64,000 nt of DNA. Origin: Ascaris suum (taxonomy: Eukaryota > Nematoda > Chromadorea > Rhabditida > Ascarididae). The notes beneath the pieces were generated by a model. That model did not search any database, was not told the origin of the DNA, and saw only the letters and a list, made by a program, of their open reading frames with translations. The stretch is from positions 4,108,826-4,172,825 of the forward strand of contig CM024187.1 of NCBI GenBank assembly GCA_013433145.1, in the 5' to 3' direction. A program made the position numbers and the translations under genes. This document shows, in pieces, positions 1 through 15,015 of this stretch. Positions within the stretch are counted from its first letter, which is position 1, and the number at the start of each line of letters is the position of its first letter.

Positions 1-3000
1 TCGAGAAGTCTTCTGGAATCAAAGAGAGGTTCAATTTTCATGCTCATTTCTCAAAAAAATTTTAAACTTCCACGCATGAATCGCTCAGGCTCTCACGTAT
101 TAAATTTCAGTAAACATAAAGAGGCATTCCGCTGGTCTCGGACTGTAGAGAGATAATATGACATAATTTACGCATGATACAACACATTTGTTATAAAAAT
201 TCGACATTTCTGGCCCTAATTACAACATTGAGGCTTATGTAAATTATATGCGCCTTGTCGAACTAAGAAAAAAAATATAGCACCTTCATAAGGTAACACT
301 GAAAGATAATATCGAAAAAGCACAACAGAATAATGTGCCATGGAGTGATGATCGAGAAAAAAAGAAAAATTAAAGACGTTATTGTTGTCTATGAGATGAT
401 GCGCAATATTTCTGCAATAACAATGCGCACCAGTGGGACAATCTGAGTTGCGCTGACTTATAGCAAGTGAAACAGCTGCCAGATGAGCTGACACAATGCA
501 TACTTTTACATTTCGCTCATCTCGTCAACCATTTCTATAAGCTATCGAATAAACTAATTCGTCCGCTTCCAAAAAATTTCCTACGAAAAGATTCATTATG
601 GTGCAAAGCAAACGGTGAATTAGCATAATAACATGCAAATTTTTGGGGCATTTAAATGCTCTGAATTGTTGTGAACGATAGTATTATTAAAAGAGAAGAT
701 AGTAGAGAAAGTCACTTTATGGTATCTATTACATTCACTGAATCTCATAACTTTAATTAGTGACTCTCAAGTTGAAAATGTCTGATAAACAGATAGAGAC
801 AGACACATGCATATAAATGTGCCAACGTATGCTGCCATAATACTACACGTAAATGCAGCTCATCACAATTAACAACAACTGAGAAAATGTGAGTGAGCAA
901 GGTTGAGCGTCTCAACGACAACAGTTAAAGGTTTGCCGTTGAATTCTAGTGACGAAAGCGGTACATTCTTTGATATAATGAAAAGCTCGATGTGCTGATC
1001 AATTGGGATACTCAGAAGCTATTATGCTTTCAAGTAAATTGAGTTAGTGCAACTTCTCTACCTCTGAGTCGTTAAGTACAGGCAATACCTTTCAAAGCAA
1101 CTAGAGCATATGTGAAGGAATATGCTGAACACCTTTTCGCGGAAGATTATATTCCTGTTTCGTTCCATGACCCAAACAGGACAGCTGTCACAGGAAAGCA
1201 CTAGTGTACTGTGTAAAAAAAACGAACAATAATTCTGCAAGTCAACGGCACCATCTGTTGGGGACATGAACCGCAAGGGGAGAGGGTGAAAAGGAATGTG
1301 CCTAGAAGCGATCGGAAACTAAGGTTTACTGAGAAGCAGATAGCCATAGAGTAAAGGCTAGGCGACATTATTCGAATTAAGCAAAAACAGCACTGTAATG
1401 AGACGAATGAATTTCAAGGTTTCTAGCGAATACAGTCGTTGCTTGCAATTGTAAAACAAGAAAACCCACCCGCTTCCCGCTCTGAGAACCACTCAATATG
1501 TTTCCATCGGTATAATGAACATTGTGCCAAAGTTGCCCACATCAATAATCCGTCAGTTTCATTATAAAAGGTTCAAAAGTGGAAAAGCCCAAAAAAGAAT
1601 AAACTAAAATCTACAAGAATCTATTAGCAGGAAAAGCCTTCTACGATAATAAATCTCGCATAGTCAACCACATCGTTTGTAAATTTCTACACTTCATCGA
1701 GCAATAATGAGCTTGCAAAAAGAAATGTTTGTAGCATTGAAACTAAGCTAATAACATAATAAAATAACAACATTAGGAACTATAGCGCAGTATAGCTAAT
1801 AACAAAAACAACATAGCATAGCGCAGCTAATAAAGAACTCGAAACGCTCAACGCATCAAAGTAACCTGTAATCGTTTATGACGTTTACGAAATTTGTCAT
1901 CGATGCCGTTTCCCTTTTCTACTACTTTCAAAAAGATGAGATAAAACTCCATTTTAGAATATGGAAATTTAATGCGCAAGACAAACTCTTCTTTTAACAA
2001 ATTTTATTGGCTCATTTCTAATGACATTAACATATCACTCGAAGAGCGTAATCGATGAATTTATTACGCATTATTTTTCTTAGCTACGAAGTTGAGCGCT
2101 GTTTTGTGCCCTATGCTTCGTTAACTAAATTGATAATAGCGGTAACCAAGAGCAAGCTACACCTCATACTACCATTGAGATGTTACAGCAGCATACGTCA
2201 AGCAAATCAAAATGTCGTACTATTCTGCGCTGCCACTGGTTATAAAACCATACACTACTATCTGTCGAAAACGCCTGACGGTGAGCGCCTGAGATCATCG
2301 AAGACCCGTGTTCCTGGTGGAAGCTAACGTGTTAGAGGTTTCAAGAAATTTAAACACCAGTCAAAAATGTGCAAAGTTTATTCATCACGACGACAGAATA
2401 GATCAGCCAAGTCCTCCATATTACTAGGCTTTTTTTTTGAGTTCGCTCTAGCACTTAGACGTCGATTGGCTGTGTAAATAGCACTTCCACACGCATTCAC
2501 GTGTTACCGACGTCTGCCGTATAGCTGCAGAAAGGCTACTAAGTGAGTGGAAAAAGGAATGAAATGAAATAGACAGAGAATGAATTATGCAAGAAGACGC
2601 AAAAGTGAGATCAACGTAACCCTTTGCTGAGGTGATAAAATCAAACAAACACAATATACTCGTACATTTAAAAAGAGCTTATTAGAAAATGTGTTCTCAG
2701 CAAGAGCTAATGAAGAACTCGACAGTAGTGGGTTTTTTTTTTTTTCAGAATCGCTGACAACTCTCACCCTTTTGCATGAAAACGCTCTCATCATGTTTTC
2801 TGCATAAAAACTGATTTCCGACCGCGTGGGCAGCTTGCCAAGGGTTTCCACAACTCTCAAATAAATTCTTAACGCCAAAAAAAAATTTAAAAAAAAGACA
2901 TTGGAAGTCAACGAAATATCACAAGTTCAAATTCTACTAATTCTGTAAACTATATCAAGCCACAGCGAACAATGCACGTGAATGAAAATCGTAAAGTACA

Positions 3001-5270
3001 TGCGGACACAGAAAATGCATAAAGAAATTCATGTCATTTCATTTATGAAGCATTCATAGACAACAGAAATAGGAAATTTAGTAGTACTGTTGATGCTAGC
3101 TAAGATCATGCCGCAGAAGTGACCAACTGCTTTAGGAGAATCGTCTAAGATTAATGGAAGCAATCCCTCAATTAAAGCTACTCATATTTGCTAAAAGTGA
3201 ACAATTGTGTCCTTCAACGTTTATATAAAACTCAACTGGTGAAGGTGGGAAATCACATAGCAGACACTTAAAACACAGGCACTGCGGAAGCATATTTCCC
3301 TGGCATGGACTACATGAGCAGTGAGGCAACTCTGTAATAGAGGATGGAGGAGGAAAGAGGGCTGAATTATATATATCAAAAATTTGCAATGTGGCGACTT
3401 GTAACACCAAAATCACCAGCATAGCAAAAGCGGTAGACTCACCACAGTGTTTGGGATTGAAAATGCAGAAAGGTGAAATAAACCGAGCTAGGCGTGCTAG
3501 CGTTATAAAACAAAATCGGTTTATAGTTCTCTGTTTATGTATAAATGCACATCATCACGTATACGATGAATAGCATTCCAATAAAAAGGCTATATAGCCT
3601 CCTCCTCTCTCTCCCCCCTTTCCCCCAGCCGACAAATGCTTCACCTGCAATACAGTCCTCTTTAATTATGACACATATGCATGCAATGTGAACATACTAC
3701 AGATTCAACGCTGAAAAGGAATGATAACTGCAAAGTACCTCTCCCGTTAAAGCGTAGATGCCGCATATTCGGCGGGAGGGGGCCAAGGCGTGTGTGACGG
3801 CTTGCGTGCCCACAGCGGATGTTTCATTTGATGGAGAGCGATTTTAGGAGCAGGCCAGCAGCACACAGATAGCAAAAGTGCTTTTTTGCAATAATTTGCG
3901 AATGCAATCCCCTTAATGGTGCTAAGGCAAAGCAATGGCCACAAACCAGAACACCAATCAAAGCTGCCTTACGAGCGAAATGCTGCCGCATAAAATCGAC
4001 ATAAATCAAACTTATGTTGATAGGAGGAAGGTCGAGCTTAGTGTGTGAAAAAAAAAAGAAACGCCGACTACGGCAATTTTAGTGAAAGAGAGGAAAAACT
4101 TTTTATCTTTATTTCGCAAAATGCAACCGATATAATTACTCGTTGTTTAATCTTTCTAATCGAGGGCGGGTGAAAGTAATAAACTAAATCATCTCAGAGG
4201 TGAGGAAATCGGATAAGCGAATTTTCATGTAGCTAAGAATAAAGGTGATGTTTACGAAGCGATCCGATGAGAGCTTCTCAACAGTGATGTAGCAAGCAAG
4301 CAACGGTTTTTAAAAGCGATGTTTTTTTGAATTAAAAAAAATGGCTCAAGTGAACGGCTTAAAACGTTTATAAACTTTGACGAAAAAAGGGAATCGCTTT
4401 AATATTTAAAAAAAAAAAAAAAACTAATCGAGCGTTCAAATTATTCCACCCTTTTTTTCTGAAAACGATCGGATTTCTTGAATTTTTCAATAACAATTTG
4501 TCATATATGACATCACTGTTGCCATATTTTACTAATTTCACCTTATATATCTCTTGTTAGAAAGTTTGAATCGATTGCATCTACTATCTAAATATCATTT
4601 AAATATAAGAACATCGTATACCAGCACAAATCTTATTTCATCTGCAATATCTGGTCTTCAATTCAACGTTCACCGAAAGCAGTACAAAACGCACTGATTT
4701 ATCACTCACAGTAGTATAAATGCAGTAAAGCTGAAAACGGAATAGTTGAAATACCGGCTAATGCTTAATGTAATACGTTTCCATTTGATTCCTCCGCCTC
4801 TATCTCTATTTCTTCAAGATGTAAATTTTATAGCTGCATCTTAAAAATAGTTTGATTAAATGGTCCTCTATCCCTCTGGAGTGATCCATGAAAAATCCAT
4901 AACAAATTCCGATCCATAAAAACAATAAAATTTTAGATCAGTATCGATGAAAATAGGGGAGTTAGGAGCAGTGACAGTCTACCGACATGCATCGCGATTG
5001 TTTGCGATGCCAATAAGCGAACAATAACACTACATGTTTTTTGATCTCGACATCAGGGCATATACAAATGTGAGTTTTGGCTGCATCTATATAGTTTTGT
5101 TATGATGGAACATCAAGAAATCAGCGCCTATGGAATTAAAAAAAAACTGATGCATGAGATAGACGTTTCGAGAGAGCACAATTATTTTGATGATTTTGCA
5201 TTTTGCTATTGCAACCCTTAAAATATTGTTGAATCTATTAGCTGGCTTGTGTTCTGTTTCCAAGCTAAAT
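1..5270. other. No gene recognised
   Basis: Only chance-length frames. Contains A and T runs and some TTTTCAG-like strings. A cysteine-rich minus-strand frame at 3,168-3,422 matches nothing I know. Confidence 0.6.
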
Positions 5271-5271
5271 G

Positions 5272-5320
5272 AGGTCTCTAAAGTTCAGGTCTCTACAAGG
5301 TAAATAAGGCCAGGTCTTTA
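5272..5320. repeat. Short direct repeat AGGTCTCTA x3
   Basis: AGGTCTCTA at 5,272 and 5,287, and AGGTCTTTA at 5,312, with partly shared spacers containing GCTAAA or GTAAAT. Confidence 0.6.
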
Positions 5321-5604
5321 CAGGCTAAACAACTTCAAGTTCTGTCATCGGAAGTTTTCCTCTCTAATTTTGATTCTTTTGCAAACATTCTGGAAAGAGC
5401 CCCGTCTTTTATGTCATTTCGAAAGTAAAAAAGCTGAAATAGAAATAACCAGCCATAACTAAAAGATAGATGCATTTTTGATCATTCCGCAATGTATGAA
5501 TCGAATGAACTTGCATCCGTCGAAAAACTCACAAGGGAACTCCTTCCAGACATTTTCGAATATATAGGACGGAAAGGGGAACTCCTCTTAGGAAGGGACG
5601 CCAA

Positions 5605-5667
5605 ATTTCTCTCTTTTATAGGAGAGAAATACATGCTAGGTGAAAGAGAAATTTCTCTCTTCTCACC
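5605..5667. repeat. Two adjacent palindromes sharing AAATTTCTCTC
   Basis: ATTTCTCTC (5,605-5,613) pairs with GAGAGAAAT (5,622-5,630). GGTGAAAGAGAAATTTCTCT begins a second near-palindrome at 5,639-5,667 ending TCACC. Both share the GAGAGAAAT core. Confidence 0.55.
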
Positions 5668-5669
5668 GC

Positions 5670-7690
5670 CGTGGTTAGTGATCGGCTGTCAAATGGTTGG
5701 CAGCAGTAAATCAGAGTGACGAATTGCGGAACTGAGAACAGTGCTAAATGCGAGCAGAAAAAAAAAGAATAAAGCAAAAAATTGTCGAAGAGATACGGCA
5801 GCAGTGAGGCACTGTAAGCGTAAACTACTGCAAGATGTGGCATAACAATTCTAGAGATGATAATACTGAAAAATACGGTATGCTAACTCGTTGATGTAAC
5901 TTGACTATTGTTGACGCAGCAGATTTTTGCACAACCGATGGACATATATTGAGCACATTGAGGCAACATCTCGTACTCATTGTCATCACCATTCGATAGC
6001 CCCATTAAGACACTAAAACACAATAAAGTGCAACTTTTTCAAACACTTTTCGGCCTGACTAGTACCATTGCTCGTCTAATTTCAAATTGCTGAGGAAATA
6101 CGCAAACATTTATGCAAATGAACAATTCTATCTAGCTTTTTCATAAACGTGATAGTTAAGAAATAAAGCGCACATTAGCACAGCTGATAACGTGAAGTGA
6201 ACACTATTTAGAACACGTCACTATTGAATGATCGTAACGTTAAAGTGATGCAAAGCTGTGTCGCTCTCAAGCTGATAGTATCATAGAGCAATGCGCCGAT
6301 TGAATGATGCGGTATGTTGCAGCCGATCCGTGAATCTACGTAAACAGATGCTTCATAAATGCTGAAAGAATAGCAGTTTCGAATGGAATTACCGCATTCA
6401 GCGGTGAATCTGCGTTCTTTTTTTTGCACTCTACGGTGGCAAAGCTAATGTGCTGTTGGGATTGCCCATATTTTGAATACAACTGGGAGAATGATCTAAT
6501 TATGCAAGAGGTTCCTAAGAAGTTGATGTTGGTTCTAACTTTTTTGTAGCAATAGTCAAATCAACAAGATTCATCCTTTCGTTTTTTCGAGTTTTTCCCA
6601 CAAAGATGAGCTTACGTAAGCTTAGCTTTGTGAACAGTAGTACTTCGTCCATATGAATCATTCGTGAATTCGAAAAAAAAAAACACCTGCGAAACCTTGT
6701 CGAAGCATTCGATTTCATTCCGTAACCACAGAACATTGCCCTAAAACTGATAGTGGCATCTAAAAATCACAGTCGCTTTTATTTTTCAGTTTAATAGGCA
6801 TATCTCATGCATACGTACTATACATAAATTTTGCACTGCGCTCAAACACAAATCCAAAACTGCCAAAATGGGAGATGAATGACTTTAAAAGAAGCAGACT
6901 GACTACTGCTTAAAATAAGATGAATTGCTATTCTGGTAACGCTTAGAAACAACACAGCAAGAAACAATTTGGAAAGCGCGCCATATAAGCTAGCGTTATA
7001 GCCGTTTTGAGAAAACTTGCAAAAGCCGAATAGATTTGATTTAGTTCATGGGAATGCTTTGAGATGATTCAGGATATGATTATGGAAGTTCGACAAAATT
7101 CAAGCAAACGGAACTTTCAACAAATAATGGGTTTATATAGAGCTTGTTTTAGCGCGCACTTTAGGGCATAGATTTTAAATCTGATCACAATTTATTTTTG
7201 AACTGTAATCTCTTCGTACATAAAGTTACAAGAATAAGACTACTCATCATAATTCATTTTGTAATGGGCGCAAGGAAGACTACGATAAAGTGTCTTTGCA
7301 GCAACACCACAACATGCAAAACATGCGAATATGACCCTAATTGAAAAAAAACATAGGTTCAAAAATTAATGCACATTACAAGTTCACACCAAATTTATTA
7401 CGTATTCGATGTGTGAAAGAGACTGAATATACGAGTGGAGCATAAGAATAGTTAAATGAGGCAAATCATCGGAGTCGGACCCGCAATAAAGTCAGGCAAA
7501 GAACTGGTAGAGGAGGACAAAGGCGAGTTCTTCTCCAAAATCGTCCCAAATGCACGAAGCGAGCAACTGTTTGCGGATTTTCGCCAACATATATGTCGCT
7601 CACTAGTCTTTCATTCTTGTAGGATGTCTGGCTTCCAAGTGGAAATTTCATTCCCCTCGAATATGCTAGCATATAATCTCTATCTTTCGG
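5670..7690. other. No gene recognised
   Basis: Anonymous A+T-rich sequence without repeats or motifs that I could support. Confidence 0.6.
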
Positions 7691-7757
7691 TCATTCTAAC
7701 ACCACCCTCCCACCTCCCCTCCCTTCCCCTACCCCCCCCCCCCCACATCCCCCCAAT
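7690..7757. repeat. Pyrimidine tract with C13
   Basis: CCCTCCC-type polypyrimidine sequence with 13 consecutive C at 7,732-7,744. The other strand can form a G-quadruplex or triplex. Confidence 0.9.
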
Positions 7758-8378
7758 CCATGGTCAAATAGTGAGGAATTGCAAAACACTTTAAATTTTC
7801 GAATCACATTACCACTTCAGTGAGACGGACAGAATCTGAAGAACGTTGGACTCCAAACTTCACTCCACCCTACAACATATACTACACCTGATAATTGGAA
7901 GCCGCACCGCATTTCATTGTTTTGATGACCGTCCAATTTGTTTTACAGAAAGAGGTCCGAGAAGTTCAAATTACATGAACAAGGTTCATAAATGAAATGT
8001 GTTCGGTCGCGATTGTAGTGTTCAACCGCTTTCTATAGGTGACCGAGTGATAAATGTTGCCCTGCTTAGAACAGCAGGTTGGTTGCGCAGATAAAGTCCA
8101 GCACGCTTCGCCATCAGCGGTGGGAAAATCGAGGTCTTCAAAGGTAGAGAGAGTCGTAGGGATCTGCATAGTTTTGCAACGTTGAGCCAAGGCAATCTTT
8201 CAGTGGTGATCACAAAGCAATGAATGGAATTTTTTGTTTTAAGAAGGGATATCCGCTCACTGTGAATATGATGAAACAAGATGAATCATTGATGCCTCTG
8301 TGAGCGTAAAGCATTGGTTATATGGGATTCATTGAGCTCCAGGTTGAGGCAACAAGTAATGGAATTCCTGTCACTTTT

Positions 8379-8441
8379 TACTTAAATTGCGTCGCTAAGT
8401 ACTCAAATTCTATCGTTAAATACTCAAATTCTATCATTAAA
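8379..8441. repeat. 21-bp minisatellite, 3 units
   Basis: Units at 8,379, 8,400 and 8,421. The last two differ at one position in TACTCAAATTCTATCRTTAA; the first is more diverged. Confidence 0.85.
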
Positions 8442-8894
8442 CAATATCGACTATCTCCAACGCGGACCTCTTAGCTAAACGATTTTTAGCGTAAAAATGC
8501 ACTGACGTCGTCAAATTCACTTTCGACTATCTTTTTTTTTTGCAGAACTTTTCCTTTCCAATTAATGCATGGCATTCGATGGCACAATTCGAAGCGGTAG
8601 AGAACATTCGGCAGCTATTCGCAATATCTTTCCAAACAAAGCCTTTTATCTATTTATAGCGATTTTCAAGTTCAAAACCGTCGTCGGCTATACGGCTATA
8701 TTTCTCCTATTGCCCAATTCAAGCTTTCATATACATGCTAAAATGCGAATCAACTTTAACGCAGTGCGCATTTCACTTAAGATGTTGCAACGATTATTGT
8801 AGGATAGTGTATTATAATCTTGCAATGATTCAATTTAAGAAGTGATTAACTTTACGCAAAAGTCCAAATGCGTCAAATGATGACCACATTTCAA

Positions 8895-8988
8895 TTCGTA
8901 GACGATTTAACGATTATTAAAATACATCTCAAATACAGATGACCATCTCAAAATACAATAAACTTTAACAGATTTCGTAGACGATTTA
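8895..8988. repeat. Local duplication, 79-bp spacing
   Basis: TTCGTAGACGATTTA occurs at 8,895-8,909 and 8,974-8,988. A second pair, CATCTCAAATACA and CATCTCAAAATACA, lies between them. Confidence 0.65.
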
Positions 8989-9611
8989 GAGCCAATCTCT
9001 TCGATAAACGCACCACGAAAGGTTCATTAAAATAACCAACTAAAAATTATCTTCTAGCATTGTTTATTGCTCACATGGGGTACTGTTACGAGGAGGGGTG
9101 TTTTTTTCAAACGGTCTACAATGAAGAATTTTTCCCTTCAGATTTCGATTCCTCAGTTAAGCATCAACAACTTTAGAGCTTCACCGCACGATATCAAATG
9201 AAAAACAAATGTAGACGGTAATATTTTGCGAAGATTCAGTCGATATTCGAATGGCACCTAAGAAGAACCGAAATTTTAGCAGAGATGACTCTAAAAAAAG
9301 CGCCACATAAATAGTGAACGAATTTGAATATTGCCTGATGCACAGCAATAATGCCGTTTTTAATCGCGGCGATAATTTTCAAATGGGAATTCGGATGATG
9401 TCGGTCGTAATTTTTCGTTAATGGCGCATTAAAATTAGAATAAGTACTCACACGCCATTACCAGAACAAAGAGAATCCTAGAATCATAAAGTTATATTCA
9501 CCGACCACTAATCAGGTAAAACAAATTTTACACAACAATTGAACCTGCGCATAATAATAAATGAAATTCAGGTATAGCAATAGAGTGCGTTAAGAAAAAT
9601 GTATAGCATCG

Positions 9612-9836
<225 letters not shown>

Positions 9837-10069
9837 CACCGATTTGCAAGCAAGAAACCAGTTTTTTTATAAACTACTCCAAGCGATTCAAAGCAGAAAC
9901 TATCGCAGAAAATAAGATGCAACTGCAAATTAAGAAAACCAATTTTATCATGCTAACCACGTATTTACTGCAAAAAAATACACAACAAAAACAGAAACAA
10001 TTTGTATATCGTTTGAACAGCAACTTTCTAGAAACCGTTCCCTACATTTATCCGTATTATAGGTAACGA

Positions 10070-10258
10070 ATGATTAAACAACAACATATAAGCAGTTCGT
10101 TGGACAACGTTGGTAGTATACTCAAGAAGACGGTGTCGACAACAGCAGAGCTGTATTCAGACATCAGTCTTAACGAATTATTATCGGAAGTATTTCAAAA
10201 TTTTAAAGAAAATATTTTTGGTAATCTCAAAGTGGGTCTGGCATCAATGTGGTATTAA
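10070..10258 (+). CDS. Unrecognised 62-residue open frame
   Basis: An ATG frame of polar, leucine-containing sequence (LYSDISLNELLSEVFQNF) that could form helices. A donor-like G|GTAATC lies within it near 10,219. No recognised family; length is within chance expectation. Confidence 0.12.
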   Translation: MIKQQHISSSLDNVGSILKKTVSTTAELYSDISLNELLSEVFQNFKENIFGNLKVGLASMWY

Positions 10259-10259
10259 A

Positions 10260-12650
10260 AGTAGTTCCGAGTATATAGGGCACAGCAAAAGAAATGAACG
10301 ACTATTGATCATATTTGCCAGTGGATCATCAACAATCGCGCCTGGGCATATCAATAGCAATTTGAGTCAGCGAAACACCCACACGAGATCTGCAGTCTTT
10401 CTCTGAAACCGTGATGGAGCTCTAATTCCCCCAGATTGTTTTCTGAATAAAACAATCAATGTTCATTTACGTTTACGAGCGGAAAACTGTTCACATCCAC
10501 GCTGAAGATTTGCGAATTGCCACATCATAGCAACTAGCTGATACTTTGGACCAAAAATCCCTCTGGCCTTGATGGTATACATCACCCATGAGAAAGAGCC
10601 TAGGGCCATTAAGCAGAGCTTTGCAAAAGAGGCTGAGAGTTTTCAAGCGTGATTAATTCAGCCCTTAGCCTGAGAAGAATTGTTTTGTGATTAATCAATT
10701 TTTACATTAATAAACCAACAGAATGACCACAGTTTGTGCTGATTAAGATAACTACTGGGCTCACTGCTTAACAATGCACAAAGTGACCGTGGTAATATGT
10801 CTGCATGACTGTGGTATCGTATGATGTCCATGTGCTAGCTTGATAGCTTAACTGGAAGTCGCATCTCTTAGAATTCCTTTTGATTTCTGATCTTTTTATG
10901 CAGAGGCGTTGTGTTGGTTGTCCCAAGAATGCGTCTTGTGGTCACTGCTAATACATTTGCCTTAATGGATTTTTCCATTTAAATTAAATCTATCATACTA
11001 GTTCAACACCACTGCTTTCCATCTTCAACGTCGCCCTCGGAATGCACATGAGCCATCAGAAAGCTTCTTGCCAAAACCTCAAAATTTCAACGCTTACCAC
11101 ATTCTCACAATATAAATCGGAAAATTGGAGCATAAAAAACAACCGTTTGCTACCTTCATGCATGTTACCTCATTGCGAGGTATAACACAACTGTAACAGC
11201 GCAGTTTAAAAATTTCAAAAGAAAGGCCTGAATAAGGAAGAGGCGTTTAGCGCTCTTCCAGGAAGATGTAATTTTTGCTGGAAGAGTTGTAGATTCCCAC
11301 TCCTGAAGATTTCTAGAGACCAATAGACTGAAGCAGATGGCATCTGAAATCCTTCAACGATAACCTTAGCGAGCGGGTATCGAACTTTTATTGCAAAAAT
11401 GGCCTTTAAAGTTGCAGAAGAATGAGACCGTTGCAACGATACAATTGCATTCCTCCTTCCTCCGTCCAACCCCTCATCCCCCACCCCTCACTCTCTTCTG
11501 TACCATTGCTTGCTGGCAGCTTTTCCCAAGTTTCTACCAAAGTCGCTCATACTCATAAGAAGAATGTGGTGAGGAAGTTGGAACGAACCAAATGAAGAAA
11601 ACTCGGCAAGGTAGGGTAATGTAAAATCATTTTTTAATTTTCCTCGTGAACGGAAGGGAAAAACTTTGCGACTTAAGCAAATTGAATTTTGGAAAGCTTA
11701 ATAAGTTCGAATTAAATTATGTCGATTCCATGAACTAATTCTATATGTGATATTCTTTAAAACGTTAACGAATTTTAACTCCGATGGTGTGCTATATTCG
11801 TTATAAGCACACATAATTAAGGAAGCAGAAAAGTCGATATTTCCGATGATTAGCGATAACTATAGACGAATGTACTCGTGAAAGTGTTTTCAATTCTCTT
11901 TTTCATTGGTTTTCTCAATTGTGCTGAACATTAGAATGTCTCTGCTTTCAATCATAATCGCTCTTTAGTTTCTATTTAAGTGGCAAAATTTGCAGAAATT
12001 GATCAGATTATTTGTGGGCGTTAGAAAAAAAAAACAATGATTCGACCAAAAAGAAAAGAGTAAAAAGTTCTATAAAACATTTGGCAATTGGATATCAAAT
12101 AAACTGACATCAGGTCCCTTCATACATTAGCCGTTCCCTCATCCATCATATATTAAAGGTAATATTGTGCATTACCGTTAGTAATATTGTTTTCTTCTAA
12201 AATGCGTGCAATTTGCGGCATCTAAGAAGAAAAAATGAAATAATGTAGTGCCATCATCTCGAAAACAACCGGTGAGAGCACTATAATAACAAGGATTTTA
12301 CCTGTCTCATTCTCATGCCTAGTTCCCGTTCCGTTTTTTATCGTTTCGCCGCATTTCGTTAATGTCGATCTCCCATTCAAAGAACAGAAATCACGAGAGT
12401 TTCGCGTGTTGCTTACGTACGCTCGAGACAAAAAAATGCGTTGAGTTCGTAGATAAAATATGAAAGAGCTCTGCAGTATGCGAATACACAACCGCCTCAT
12501 GATGATTTCTGAGTTGGGTGGCTCATACACGCAAGCATTCGCTTCTGCGCGTTTCGTTCTGAGGCGTGTGCGTACGGAATTTCAATGAAATGACCTTAAT
12601 TAAGGAACATTGCGCTCAAAATTGAATTGCATACGGCGCTAAAGTGATCG
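10260..12650. other. No gene recognised
   Basis: Anonymous sequence. A short pyrimidine-rich stretch lies near 11,450-11,500. Confidence 0.6.
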
Positions 12651-12654
12651 ATTT

Positions 12655-12715
12655 GTGTATGAGTTTGTGTTTGTGTGTATGTATATGTATGTTACAATGT
12701 CTGTGTGTGTATCTG
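12655..12715. repeat. TG-rich imperfect repeat
   Basis: Degenerate (TG)n/(TATG)n of about 60 bp. Confidence 0.8.
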
Positions 12716-12719
12716 TTTG

Positions 12720-15015
12720 GTAAGCGTACCAAGCAAAAAGTCACTAAGAAGCGCGTCAAAAATCCAAATCCATGTATAACAATTGCTTAAGCATGAATAG
12801 ATAATCTATCTTTGCTGATTTGACAATTTCCGGTCTAATAACAGCCAATTCTGGACAAAAATCATATCTGACTGGACAAAAGTCTGTTTTCGCCATCATT
12901 AAGCTGACACGATATTTAGTTAAGCATGGATGTGTACCCAATGCTACGAGCACTGAAAACGAGGAATATGAACAAGCGTTTTATGAGCATATCATTTCAT
13001 TATGATAAGGAATGGAAAAACTGCAAGATCAATAAGCCTGCTTAAGAGACAGCGGTCATCTACTTAGTGCAAGCGTTGATCATTTATTCACACATTCATT
13101 AGTGAAGAATGCATTTGCAAAATTATAACACAAATTTATGAGCTAAAACGCAATGAAGCGATAAAATAACGATGAATTCCACTCTTGAACAACGAATAGC
13201 ACTATTTTCTCGAAATTGAGCAGTGATCAGTTATACTGTGCTTTTTTTTTGTTGTTCAATACGTAGTTCTCATAATATGTTCCACCCGATAGTGCAAACA
13301 AATGACGAGCGCTTTTGCTTAAGTAGTTAATGATAATTTTTGTGATAATGCAAAACTTATCAAATGTTTCAGCTACTTAACAATTGCAATAAATTGAAAA
13401 TAACCAACGATAAAAGAAAACAGAGAACCTTTGATGTTCTCCTCTGATTAGGCTAAGAAATTCAGCAGTTATTCATACTCTTCACTAATTCGTGAACAGA
13501 TGATAAATAAGCGGGGCACAGTAGAAAGTAAACGGATAAAGTGACAGAAAATATTCAGCTATGCATGTATTATTCGCATGTTGAGTGATCTTTTAAATAG
13601 CAATCAGTAACTTTGACAGAGATGATAACTCATTTCATCTACAGAAGGCATTCGACGTATTCACTATTGTGCATTCATCTAAACTTCTTCAATATTCAAT
13701 CATTTTAATGATTTTCCTTCGATTATATTCTGCTGATTTAAAGCAAAGTAAAAAGAATTTCATGGCTTACCTTTTTATTCGTTTCAAATATTCGGTAAAA
13801 TCATCAAATCTAAATAAATTTTCAGGATACACTTTTCAGGAATTTCGACATTCGAGGAAACCGTCAAAAATTGACGCAACACTGCTTTCTTTTCCATTCT
13901 GTAAATCCTGTCGGCATTAAAATATGCCACAAACGAGTTCGTCGTGTGAATTAACTAGATAGATGGTCGCATACGAAAAAAAAAAAAACAAACAAATATA
14001 CGCGTTAATATTTCCCTAATGAAAAGTTTTCACTGACAAAAAATATCTTCTTTGTAAAGCACAAATCTTACGTAAGCCATATTTGTGAGATTATAATGCA
14101 GCTACTCATTGGAAAACCACTGCAAACGTGTAAAAAGAGAAATTGCTGAAGGCCTGACGCAACGCTCTTTGCTAATTTAAAGAACGTAAATCCACTATAT
14201 AAACTCACCTTTTTATCGAATTTTTACAGCATTGATAAATGATAATTAGCCTGAATGAATGAAATGAAGTGAAACAAATCACACTAAAAAAAAAATGCTA
14301 TTTACTACAAATTTTTTATAGCCGGTAAACGAATATAATAAAAGGCAGTACAGTTTTCTTATGAATAAAACATTGAAGTTATCTTCTAAGATATTGTTTG
14401 ATAAGGTAATCGGATAAGGTGGTAGAATAAGATAAGATTATTCAAAGAACGAAAACGCGAAAGAGCTCTACTATGGTTGTCAACATTCATGCTGATTGTA
14501 GTGATTGTCGATTGCGAATGATGTTTTCATCATTCGTCTCATGCATAATGCTCAATAACGGATTGAACGGCTGCGCAAACTTTCCATGTATCCGTTTTGC
14601 GCTGAGTTTCTTTATAAAATCTGAAAACTGCGCTGATCAAACAACGTTTCCCAAAAACACCATAACAAACACACAAAAACGTGTTCTCCATTTGCTTTTA
14701 ATTGCTCTATTACGTCCACTACACAACGCATAAACATTAAAAATTTTTTTACGAAACTTGTTGAAATTCTCTGATAAAGTAGACGATAAAACAGTCAGAC
14801 TGTGATTGCCCGAAATGATCATTGGCAGTTTGCAAATGATAGATGAAAACAAGGCGCACGTTTTGAATGGGAAGGAGTCAAATCTATAATTACTGGAAAG
14901 GAGCCATCCTTGTAGTGTGAACAAAAGAAGCCGAAAATTTTGCGTTCTCGGATCGATTTTCTTCAGAGAGCTTGAGATCTAAATTTTTTCCCGTGCTAGA
15001 AGCCACCTGACTGCG
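12720..15015. other. No gene recognised
   Basis: Anonymous A+T-rich sequence with several acceptor-like AATTTTCAGG strings and no supporting exon. Confidence 0.6.

Noticed and set aside
3168..3422. Cysteine-rich secreted-looking frame on the minus strand
   Set aside because: No signal peptide with a clear cleavage site, no known cysteine pattern, chance length.
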